A stretch of 7,694 nucleotides of DNA from Cloacimonetes bacterium TCS62 (GTDB lineage: Bacteria; Cloacimonadota; Cloacimonadia; Cloacimonadales; TCS61): assembly GCA_001577185.1 (NCBI GenBank), contig LSCM01000048.1, positions 1 to 7,694 on the forward strand. The letters are read 5' to 3'. The notes beneath the pieces are model-generated. The model was not told where the DNA came from and did not search any database. It was given only the letters and a program-made list of their open reading frames with translations. How positions within the stretch are numbered: the first letter of the stretch is position 1; every line of letters begins with the position of its first letter. Shown here in pieces: positions 1 to 6,336 of the stretch. Both the position numbers and the translations under genes were made by a program.

Positions 1-88
1 TTTTAAATTCATCATGATGTTCTCTAACGACTTCAATAGTAGATGTTCCGATCGAACCCGTTATACCTAAAATTGCGATTTTTTTCAT
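1..88 (-). CDS. dxr: 1-deoxy-D-xylulose 5-phosphate reductoisomerase, N-terminal fragment
   Basis: Only the first 29 codons are in the window; the gene continues past the left edge. The start reads MKKIAILGITGSIGTSTIEV, followed by VREHHDEF, which matches the N-terminal NADPH-binding strand-turn-helix of Dxr (IspC), usually written GSTGSIG. Here the second residue of that motif is Ile (residue 9) rather than Ser; the rest of the loop (T10-G11-S12-I13-G14) is intact. Dxr is the cytosolic enzyme that converts 1-deoxy-D-xylulose 5-phosphate to 2-C-methyl-D-erythritol 4-phosphate with NADPH, the committed step of the MEP isoprenoid pathway. Its ATG overlaps the TGA of the preceding outer-membrane protein gene by four bases (ATGA), and only a weak GGG lies upstream, so translational coupling is likely. 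A link to the WecA-type gene through undecaprenyl phosphate supply is inference. Confidence 0.9.
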   Translation of the reverse strand, partial: MKKIAILGITGSIGTSTIEVVREHHDEFK

Positions 89-1026
89 AGAGAATAACCC
101 AGAGATAGGCGTTGTGAATTTTCTAATTCTGTATTATGTTGGAATGAATAATTTACTTTCCAATCTTTCCAGCTAAAGGAAAAACCGGTTGTGAAATTGT
201 TAATTTCATAACCTAAATAAAAATCTAAAAATTGATTTATATCTAAAGCAGCTCCAATATGATAGTCAACACTTAAAATACTTAAAGAAAAATTAGACGC
301 AAGCTCCCTATTTTCGCCATAAACTTCATTCCGGAAAAACAACTTCATATTTTTGCTTACTATTGGTAGAATTGTGTCATATCTAAGCTCGTAATCCAAG
401 GAAGGATTGATAAATTCATGTGTACTATTTGACCATAGTATATGAGTTGTAAAGATATCACGGAGTTTAACTGACAGTTTAAGATTTGAGTTTATTTGAA
501 AATTAGTACTTATATCTGCACCAAAACCATAAGCATTATCATCTGCAAGATTTCTGTATACAATTTTTGGAGTAATACCTAAGACATAATTTCCTATATT
601 TCTATAAAGACCAAAATAGGCAATAATATCAGAATTATTGACAGAGCGATATTTATAAGGTCTATTCCCGTAATAAAGGCTATCCTCCGGATTTTCCAAT
701 TTAGTTAAAGGAATATCATCAATTCCTATTCTCATTACCGAAAGAGCAAATTTCTTCGATTTACCAAATATGGCAGAAAAAGTATCATACTTCAACAAAC
801 CAGCATATTCTTCAGCATGCATAAGTTCATATTTATTCTGAGTATAAGAGCTTAACAAAGCTGAATTCCAATAACTTGGTGCAAATGATTCATCATCAGT
901 CAAGCCACATCCCCCAAGAGCAGAATTTCTTACACCAATATTTATATTAAATATTTCACCAGCATATTTTGTTGCAAAAAGGTTTATGGATGTAATTATG
1001 ATCAGCAGTATAATAAGTTTTTTAAT
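85..1026 (-). CDS. PorV/PorQ-like outer-membrane beta-barrel protein, probable ATT start
   Basis: I place the start at an ATT codon (1024-1026), giving 313 residues. The reading frame is open back to 1035, directly after the in-frame TAG of the helicase gene, and holds no ATG, GTG or TTG before a TTG at 901-903. Starting at that TTG would remove 41 residues: a clear signal peptide (MKKLIILLIIITSINLFA, likely cut after A18) and the conserved block at residues 31-58, G-V-R-N-S-A-L-G-G then D-D, A49, W53-N54-x-A56. That block resembles the G-R-x-x-G-M-G-G...DD...YWNPA motif of PorV/PorQ-family outer-membrane proteins. The remainder has the alternating polar/hydrophobic pattern of beta strands rich in Tyr, Asn and Phe, and ends in LSLGYSL. 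Known PorV proteins are outer-membrane components of type IX secretion, but many relatives have unknown roles, and I cannot place this one. Confidence in the family is moderate; confidence that the N-terminus lies upstream of the TTG is high. Confidence 0.75.
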   Translation of the reverse strand: MKKLIILLIIITSINLFATKYAGEIFNINIGVRNSALGGCGLTDDESFAPSYWNSALLSSYTQNKYELMHAEEYAGLLKYDTFSAIFGKSKKFALSVMRIGIDDIPLTKLENPEDSLYYGNRPYKYRSVNNSDIIAYFGLYRNIGNYVLGITPKIVYRNLADDNAYGFGADISTNFQINSNLKLSVKLRDIFTTHILWSNSTHEFINPSLDYELRYDTILPIVSKNMKLFFRNEVYGENRELASNFSLSILSVDYHIGAALDINQFLDFYLGYEINNFTTGFSFSWKDWKVNYSFQHNTELENSQRLSLGYSL

Positions 1027-1032
1027 AATAAT

Positions 1033-1037
1033 CTCCT
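1033..1037 (-). promoter_or_regulatory. Shine-Dalgarno that places the PorV-like start at ATT
   Basis: On the minus strand AGGAG begins inside the TAG stop codon of the helicase gene. It is followed by six bases (ATTATT) and then ATT AAA AAA CTT, which encodes the start of a signal peptide. This is one of the strongest ribosome binding sites in the window, and its spacing fits the ATT at 1024-1026. The neighbouring ATT at 1027-1029 would be only three bases away. Confidence 0.65.
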
Positions 1038-3207
1038 ATAAAGTTTTTACAAAAGAGCCAATAATTTTTTTCAATTTTCCTTTGGAAAAAGATATCGTCA
1101 ACTTTGCATTTTTACCTTTCCCATTTACACTTAATATAACACCTTTTCCGAATTTAGCATGAGATATTTTTTGTCCAATCCTAAAATATTTTTCACTTTC
1201 CGATTTTATGTGTAAAGTAGTTTTCTTTTTGCTTTTTTTTCTGGAAGACCGTATATTATAGAAGCTGCTTGCATCACTTTTCCTAATCAAATCATCATCA
1301 AATTCCATTAAAAACCTGCTAGGAATAGTGGAAATAACTGTATTAAAAGTACGTCTCATATTTGCATAACTCATAAAGACCTTCCGTTTCGCTCTTGTGA
1401 TAGCAACATAAAGTAGACGGCGTTCTTCTTCTATTTGCCTTTCATTATCGATAGAACGTGAATGAGGTAAGAGCCCATCTTCCAAGCCAGCAATAAATAC
1501 ATAATCGAATTCCAATCCTTTTGCATTGTGCATTGTCATCAGCTTCACTGATTCTTCATTTTCATTGTAGTTATCTAAATCTGTTTGTAAAGATATATTT
1601 TGCAGATAATTATTCAGCAGTGGATCTTCTCCTGTTTCGAGCTTAAAGTTCTCAGAAAATTCCTCCGTCGCAGCTACAAATTCTTTGATATTTTCAAAAC
1701 GTGAGATATCTTGCGGATCATCAGTATCATATATTTCATCTAATTCAAGATCCGAGATCAATTTTTCTACAAATTCCGAGATCGCTAATTTTTTAGATTC
1801 TTTCTCCCATTTCTGCAGCTTATGTTTGAATTCTTTTATCCGCTGCGCAGTATACCCTAAATATTTTAATAGATCTTCGTTCAAAACAGATTGGTAAAGG
1901 GTCATTTCATTATCACTGGCAAAGTCGATGATTTTTTGAATAGTAACTTTTCCAATTCCTCTACGTGGAAAATTTATTATCCTCAGTAAACTCTCGTTAT
2001 CCTGATGATTATTTAGGATCTTGAGATATGCTAGAATATCTTTGATCTCTTTTCTTTGATAGAAATTAACACCACCAATTATTTGATATTTTATTCGCAT
2101 TCTAGTAAAGGCATTTTCAAAAACTCTAGATTGGGCATTAGTTCTATACAGAATTACAAATTCATTATAATTCGCATCCTCTTTTTGCTTGAGCTTAGAA
2201 ATTTTTTTTACTATCTCCTCTGCCTCACTGCGTTCGTTATCCAATTTCATTAATTCAGGCTTATTTTTTAGCTTGATCTCAGTCCAAAGTCTTTTATTGT
2301 GCCGAGAACTATTATTCTTTATCAAACAATTAGCAGCATCTAAAATAGTTTTGGGTGAACGATAGTTTTGTTCAAGTTTGATAGTTCTAACATTGCTATA
2401 ATCTTTCTCAAAATTCAGAATGTTTTTTATGTCAGCACCTCGCCAACTATAAATTGCTTGGTCATCATCACCTACAACGCATAAATTCTGATGCTTGGAT
2501 GATACAAGATTGATCAATTTAAATTGAGCATAATTAGTATCTTGATATTCATCGATCATAACGTACTTGAATTTTTCCTCATATTTTCTTTGGATCTTAT
2601 CATTTTCGTGCAACAAAATTACAGTATACATTAGAAGATCATCAAAATCCATAGCATTATTCTCCAAAAGCACATTTTGATATCTTGTGTATATTTTGTG
2701 AACTGTTTCAGTATAAAAATTTTCTTCGTTGAAATTAAAAAAATCTTTAGGTAAAATAAGAGAATTTTTCTGTTTGCTTATGATCGCCAGAACTTTTTTT
2801 AGATTGAATTTTTTTTTATCAATATCAATTTCTTTGTAGATCTTTCTCATCACAGATAATTGATCAACCTGATCATAGATCGTAAAATTTGCATCGTGAG
2901 GAATTTTTTCATTTTCCGATCGAAGAATACGGGCACATAAAGAATGAAAAGTTCCAACCCACAAGTTTTGCGAATTGATCCCAAATGTCCTCTCTAGTCT
3001 ATCTTTAAGTTCATTTGCAGCTTTATTTGTAAAGGTAACCACTAAAATGTTCCACGGCTTGATCTTCTTTACTTTGATCAGATAAGCTGTTCTAAAAATG
3101 ACACAACGTGTCTTACCGCTTCCTGCTCCAGCTAAGACTAATAGTGGTCCTTCTGTGTGTTCAACAACTTTTTGCTGCTCAGAATTCAAAACATCATGTA
3201 ATTCCAT
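1036..3207 (-). CDS. pcrA: PcrA/UvrD-type superfamily 1A DNA helicase
   Basis: This is an ATP-dependent 3'-5' DNA helicase of the PcrA/UvrD/Rep family. Numbering from a TTG at 3220-3222 (728 residues), the motifs appear in order: Q motif LNSEQQ (12-17), Walker A AGAGSGKT (31-38), Ia TFTNKAANE (63-71), II IDEYQDT (223-229), III GDDDQAIYSWRGA (251-263), IV QNYRS (285-289), V TMHNAKGLEF (563-572) and VI RRLLYVAITRA (601-611). All key residues are present. After a Lys/Arg-rich linker (about 650-670) there is a C-terminal Tudor-like domain (about 680-728, FRIGQKISHAKFGKGVI), as in PcrA. I prefer the ATG at 3205-3207 (residue 6 of that numbering, 723 residues): it leaves a 5-base gap after the preceding stop and matches the short N-terminus of homologues. 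The TTG version would overlap the lipoprotein gene by 10 bases. Family roles are replication restart, nucleotide excision repair and displacement of bound proteins. It is the only DNA-repair gene in an envelope-type operon. Confidence 0.95.
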   Translation of the reverse strand: MELHDVLNSEQQKVVEHTEGPLLVLAGAGSGKTRCVIFRTAYLIKVKKIKPWNILVVTFTNKAANELKDRLERTFGINSQNLWVGTFHSLCARILRSENEKIPHDANFTIYDQVDQLSVMRKIYKEIDIDKKKFNLKKVLAIISKQKNSLILPKDFFNFNEENFYTETVHKIYTRYQNVLLENNAMDFDDLLMYTVILLHENDKIQRKYEEKFKYVMIDEYQDTNYAQFKLINLVSSKHQNLCVVGDDDQAIYSWRGADIKNILNFEKDYSNVRTIKLEQNYRSPKTILDAANCLIKNNSSRHNKRLWTEIKLKNKPELMKLDNERSEAEEIVKKISKLKQKEDANYNEFVILYRTNAQSRVFENAFTRMRIKYQIIGGVNFYQRKEIKDILAYLKILNNHQDNESLLRIINFPRRGIGKVTIQKIIDFASDNEMTLYQSVLNEDLLKYLGYTAQRIKEFKHKLQKWEKESKKLAISEFVEKLISDLELDEIYDTDDPQDISRFENIKEFVAATEEFSENFKLETGEDPLLNNYLQNISLQTDLDNYNENEESVKLMTMHNAKGLEFDYVFIAGLEDGLLPHSRSIDNERQIEEERRLLYVAITRAKRKVFMSYANMRRTFNTVISTIPSRFLMEFDDDLIRKSDASSFYNIRSSRKKSKKKTTLHIKSESEKYFRIGQKISHAKFGKGVILSVNGKGKNAKLTISFSKGKLKKIIGSFVKTL

Positions 3208-3212
3208 ATTTA

Positions 3213-3620
3213 TCAATTCCAAGTTTTAGGCTCAGAACGATATCCTTCCAAAGTATCTCCATTTACAAATTTGTAAGCAGACATTTTGTACCAATAATGC
3301 GTACCTTCCGGTGGCGGTAAGGTTACATCATAATCTTCATAAGTTTCTATGGAATCTTGAGATGCTGGTTTCTGATGGATTCTTTTATAAAATCCATCTA
3401 TATATTCAGAACGGTAGATAAAGTATCCTTCCGCATTACCTACATTATCCCAATTTATTTGGATATATTCATTATTATTAGCTATATCTATAACTATACC
3501 TGTAACTTTTGTTGGTGGTTCTATACCGCTGTTACTTGGATCTAATGGATTACTGTGCTCTAAAGAACATGAAAGAACTATCGAGATAAGTGCAATTATA
3601 ATTAATGATCTTTTCCTCAT
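3213..3620 (-). CDS. Small lipoprotein with one fibronectin type III domain
   Basis: The protein has 135 residues. It starts MRKR followed by a hydrophobic stretch and the lipobox V-L-S-C, so C18 is the predicted lipidated residue. The mature N-terminus SLEHSNPLDPSN contains the NPLDP motif, which in my recollection is common near the N-terminus of lipoproteins in FCB-type bacteria. Residues about 35-133 form a single fibronectin type III-like domain: PPTKVTG at the first strand, INWDNV (54-59) with the core Trp, GYFIYRS (65-71), and HYWYKMSAY (108-116), closing with EGYRSEP. Nothing catalytic is visible, so an extracytoplasmic binding or structural role is inferred. It begins one base after the stop of the DUF5683-like gene and uses a good GAGG ribosome site (3628-3631) inside that gene. 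This arrangement suggests coupled production and possibly a shared complex. Confidence 0.85.
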   Translation of the reverse strand: MRKRSLIIIALISIVLSCSLEHSNPLDPSNSGIEPPTKVTGIVIDIANNNEYIQINWDNVGNAEGYFIYRSEYIDGFYKRIHQKPASQDSIETYEDYDVTLPPPEGTHYWYKMSAYKFVNGDTLEGYRSEPKTWN

Positions 3621-3621
3621 T

Positions 3622-4200
3622 TTAAAACCTCAGTGTTATACTTGTTGGAGTTATTTGGATTTTTTTTGTCTGATATTCTAGAATTATTGTTTGCCATAGA
3701 TCTTTATTATATTCATCCGTAACACTAATTGTGTCGTATATGGAATATAACCACACCGTTACACCTAAGCTAAATAATATCTGTGAATATGTATATGGGG
3801 AGTTTGCATCATTATAGAACTGTTTAATATCAGCTATGTAATTTGATCCCTTATATTTATCGTAATTGTCCATCGCTTTGTCATAAAAATAAATACTAGT
3901 TCCCATCAAAATTATTTCTGTTCCCAACAACACTGTACCAGTTGTAGGTTTACCAGCTATAAAATGACCCCATCCGGGCACTATAGCAGATTTTATCATA
4001 TTGCTGGGTATATCTTGATTTTTCAAATTATAGATCTGTAATAATTGCTGCTTATTTGTTCTATTTTCTCGTGCTTTTAGCTGCTGATCTGAGTTTTCCC
4101 AGCCATATTTGTTTGGTCTTGAGAATTTTTCAATATCAAATTCAACCGACCATAATGAGCAAGAGATCATACCGATCAAAATTAAAATTACTTTCTTCAT
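3622..4200 (-). CDS. DUF5683-like membrane protein
   Basis: The protein has 192 residues. Its N-terminal signal sequence (MKKVILILIGMISCSLWS) is probably cleaved after S18; C14 is preceded by M-I-S, a poor lipobox, so lipidation is possible but less likely. The recognisable core is residues 70-158: KSAIVPGWGHFIAGKP (70-85), a hydrophobic helix (about 87-105), a polar loop rich in Tyr, Asp and Asn, and a second hydrophobic helix (about 140-158). The S-x-x-x-P-G-x-G-H/Q-x-x-x-G-K signature followed by paired membrane helices is what I associate with DUF5683-type proteins of Bacteroidota and relatives. No biochemical function is known to me. The C-terminus (IQITPTSITLRF) could be an extracytoplasmic strand. 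It lies 8 bases after the TPR lipoprotein gene and 1 base before the FN3 lipoprotein gene, so a joint envelope role is plausible. The DUF assignment is from memory of the motif, not from a search. Confidence 0.7.
   Translation of the reverse strand: MKKVILILIGMISCSLWSVEFDIEKFSRPNKYGWENSDQQLKARENRTNKQQLLQIYNLKNQDIPSNMIKSAIVPGWGHFIAGKPTTGTVLLGTEIILMGTSIYFYDKAMDNYDKYKGSNYIADIKQFYNDANSPYTYSQILFSLGVTVWLYSIYDTISVTDEYNKDLWQTIILEYQTKKIQITPTSITLRF
3628..3631 (-). promoter_or_regulatory. Ribosome binding site of the FN3 lipoprotein gene
   Basis: GAGG followed by seven bases (TTTTAAA) and ATG on the minus strand. The site lies in the last codons of the DUF5683-like gene, so ribosomes finishing that gene would pass directly over it. 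Confidence 0.6.
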
Positions 4201-4208
4201 TAGGATAC

Positions 4209-5615
4209 CTATTTATTCATTATTTCTTCAGATAATTTATTGGAAGGATTGAGCTCTTGGGTTCTGAGATCTATTCTCCAAGCATAATAATAATTTCTAT
4301 CCGGAGTTAGTATATCATATCGAACCTCATACTTATATTTTCCAACAGCATAAGATATTTTCCAACCAGAAGCTTTTACGATATCTTCTCCATGAATTGT
4401 TTTTTGTTCTTCATATTTCAACATGATCTTATCATTCAATCTGCCCCTGTTATGATTTCTAACAACAGATCTTGCAAAACCTTTTGGGTCTTTTTCCGAA
4501 TTGATCATGTTCCTAATTATAAAAAGTTTTCGACTAACTTCTTTTATGTGATAATGTGCGTAGGATTTTTTGTAATATTCCAGTGCTTTATTTAATTGAT
4601 CATCTTTTTCATATTGTGCTGCCTGTTGCTTATACTCAAAAGCTAAACTATAGTCTTGTTTGATTTTGTTTGCCTTTGAGATTTTCGATGTTGCTCTTTG
4701 ATTATTTTCGTCTAATATAAAACACTTCTGGTAAGTTTTGAGCGCTTTGTCAAATTCATGTTCTTGTAAAATAGAATTTCCTTTAGAAATCAGTTTAGAG
4801 CATACTTCTTTCTTTTTGTTCTTCACTAATGTTTCATACTGAGGTTTGTATTTTAAAACATTATCAAAATGTTGTTTGGCTTGTTTTAATTTATTTTGTT
4901 GAATAGCATTTTCAGCTTTCAATAAATACACATTTCCAATTTCTGTTAGAATACGGTCTTTCAATTTAGTAGGGTATTGATTTAGTTTAAACAATAGTGA
5001 TAACGCATCATCATATTCATTTGCATCCTTAAAAGTAATGGCTTTCTCGATATAGAATGGTAATAAGTTGTCTATTTGTGGTTGAATTTTTTTTGTATAT
5101 TCACTTTCAGGGAAATTCTTCCATAAAACATGATAATCATTAAAAGCAAAATATTTATTTTCTCGTTCTAAATAAATCTGGATCCGATTATATAGAACTT
5201 TTGTAGTCAATTCTGAGTTTGGCAAATATTTTAATATTTTTTCATAATATTCCAAAGTTTTATCAATCTTACCTTCTAATTTATAAAATTCAGATAACTT
5301 ATAGTAACTATTATCTTGCAGTCTATCTGCAATCTTTGAATTAGCTAAGAAAAATAATCGTGATGCTAAGATCCAATTTTGTTTTTTATAAGCTTCGTAT
5401 CCTAACTGATAATAACAATCTGAGCGTTCTAATTTCGATTTTATCGATAATGCTCCATCTGGATGTTTCTTTAAAAAATTATCATACAATTCTATAGCGA
5501 TCACATAATTCTTATTTTGATAAAAATCGCTAGCCTGAGAATATTTATCAACAACTGAACAATTAGTTAGAAATACAACAATTAATAGACTAAATATTAA
5601 TTTCACACTTTTCAT
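4209..5615 (-). CDS. Tetratricopeptide-repeat lipoprotein with a conserved-looking C-terminal domain
   Basis: The protein has 468 residues. The signal peptide MKSVKLIFSLLIVVFLTNC ends in a lipobox (L-T-N-C), so C19 is probably lipidated. Residues about 25-360 carry helical TPR-type repeats: the first (29-51, FYQNKNYVIAIELYDNFLKKHP) resembles the BamD/YbgF kind, with others around 116-133, 233-258, 276-303 and 332-352 (the last containing QLNKALEYYKKSY). TPR domains are protein-binding scaffolds. A separate C-terminal segment (about 370-468) is not TPR-like: it contains GWKISYAVGKYKYEVRYDI, then TPDRNYYYAWRID, then LRTQELNP, which looks like a small beta-rich domain I cannot name. The start ATG lies 26 bases inside the metallo-hydrolase gene with only a weak GGGA upstream, implying translational coupling. 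A role as an envelope assembly scaffold is inference. Despite the BamD-like first repeat, the length is roughly double that of BamD and the C-terminus differs. Confidence 0.8.
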   Translation of the reverse strand: MKSVKLIFSLLIVVFLTNCSVVDKYSQASDFYQNKNYVIAIELYDNFLKKHPDGALSIKSKLERSDCYYQLGYEAYKKQNWILASRLFFLANSKIADRLQDNSYYKLSEFYKLEGKIDKTLEYYEKILKYLPNSELTTKVLYNRIQIYLERENKYFAFNDYHVLWKNFPESEYTKKIQPQIDNLLPFYIEKAITFKDANEYDDALSLLFKLNQYPTKLKDRILTEIGNVYLLKAENAIQQNKLKQAKQHFDNVLKYKPQYETLVKNKKKEVCSKLISKGNSILQEHEFDKALKTYQKCFILDENNQRATSKISKANKIKQDYSLAFEYKQQAAQYEKDDQLNKALEYYKKSYAHYHIKEVSRKLFIIRNMINSEKDPKGFARSVVRNHNRGRLNDKIMLKYEEQKTIHGEDIVKASGWKISYAVGKYKYEVRYDILTPDRNYYYAWRIDLRTQELNPSNKLSEEIMNK

Positions 5616-6336
5616 CTGCTATCCCATAATTATTGTTAATTTTTCCAGTTTCGATCATTTCTCTTAATTCTTTTGATAAACCATGATTCAATATAATTTT
5701 TGTCTTTGAACTTTCTATCAGATTTTTTATTTTATCAGCATCTGGATGAAACGCATCTAAGATGATAAGATCAAGATCATCTTTCATATTTATATCTATT
5801 AACTCGATATCGGAAGTATACATTATACTTGCATTATTATATTTTATTTTTACAGAGAAGGCTTTCCTGAGATTTTTAAGTTCATTGGTTTTTACAAACT
5901 CTTCGAGAGATTCTAAATGGTCACTTACTATTGGTTTTATCATTTTATAGGTGTCTTGTACATTTTCAGTGAGTTTAAACTTAACCTTATAACTAAATTT
6001 TTCTCTAAAAATATAGAATAGATCCATTGCATTTTTAAAGTCATCTATCCTCTCAGGTAAGAATATATGTAATGGCTTTTTTCTTTTTTCCAGATAAAAC
6101 ATCTGCAGTGTAAGAAATAAACCAGCAATATGATCAGGATGGTAATGAGTGATCACTATAGCATCCAAAACATCTTTTGACAGATTATTCTTTAATATTT
6201 GTGAAGCTGCTCCATCTCCACAATCAAAAAGAATATTTTCCTTTCCGATCTGCATCCATACTGCAGCCTGATGTTTATCCACAACAGGCATACCAGGAGC
6301 TGAACCTAATATTTTTACTTTAATTTTGTCCTCCAT
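5590..6336 (-). CDS. Metallo-beta-lactamase-fold hydrolase, ribonuclease Z-like
   Basis: From the ATG at 6334-6336 the protein has 248 residues. The fold signature is clear: first strands VKILGSAPGMP (7-17), FDCGDGA (37-43), the metal-binding motif T-H-Y-H-P-D-H (63-69), a further candidate ligand in SDH (H140), the bridging-Asp motif YTSD (D176) and a final His in LNHG (H218). This set of ligands and the order of strands match the RNase Z/ElaC-like branch of the superfamily, which binds two zinc ions and cleaves phosphodiesters. At 248 residues it is shorter than typical RNase Z (about 300), and I see no tRNA-binding arm, so the substrate is open: another phosphodiester or a small molecule is possible. 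It is predicted to be cytosolic (no signal peptide). It overlaps the WecA-type gene by 17 bases and the TPR gene by 26. The start is uncertain: the ATG has no Shine-Dalgarno, and an ATT at 6322-6324 is an alternative. Confidence 0.8.
   Translation of the reverse strand: MEDKIKVKILGSAPGMPVVDKHQAAVWMQIGKENILFDCGDGAASQILKNNLSKDVLDAIVITHYHPDHIAGLFLTLQMFYLEKRKKPLHIFLPERIDDFKNAMDLFYIFREKFSYKVKFKLTENVQDTYKMIKPIVSDHLESLEEFVKTNELKNLRKAFSVKIKYNNASIMYTSDIELIDINMKDDLDLIILDAFHPDADKIKNLIESSKTKIILNHGLSKELREMIETGKINNNYGIADEKCEINI

Noticed and set aside
901..903. TTG start for the PorV-like gene, preceded by GGGGGA
   Set aside because: The G-rich run encodes the conserved Leu-Gly-Gly part of the family motif, and starting here would remove the signal peptide and that motif from an outer-membrane beta-barrel protein.
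1685..1897. Plus-strand open frames inside the helicase gene (also 2056-2253 and 3108-3320)
   Set aside because: They lie opposite a complete helicase with every motif intact, have compositions expected of antisense shadows, and show no family motif.
3357..3545. Plus-strand open frames opposite the lipoprotein, TPR and metallo-hydrolase genes (also 4392-4595 and 5762-5950)
   Set aside because: Each is fully covered by a well-supported minus-strand gene, and the hydrophobic runs are what the antisense of Lys/Asn/Asp-rich coding sequence produces.
4209..5615. Identification of the TPR lipoprotein as BamD
   Set aside because: The first repeat and lipid anchor are BamD-like, but the protein is about twice BamD length and ends in an unrelated non-TPR domain.
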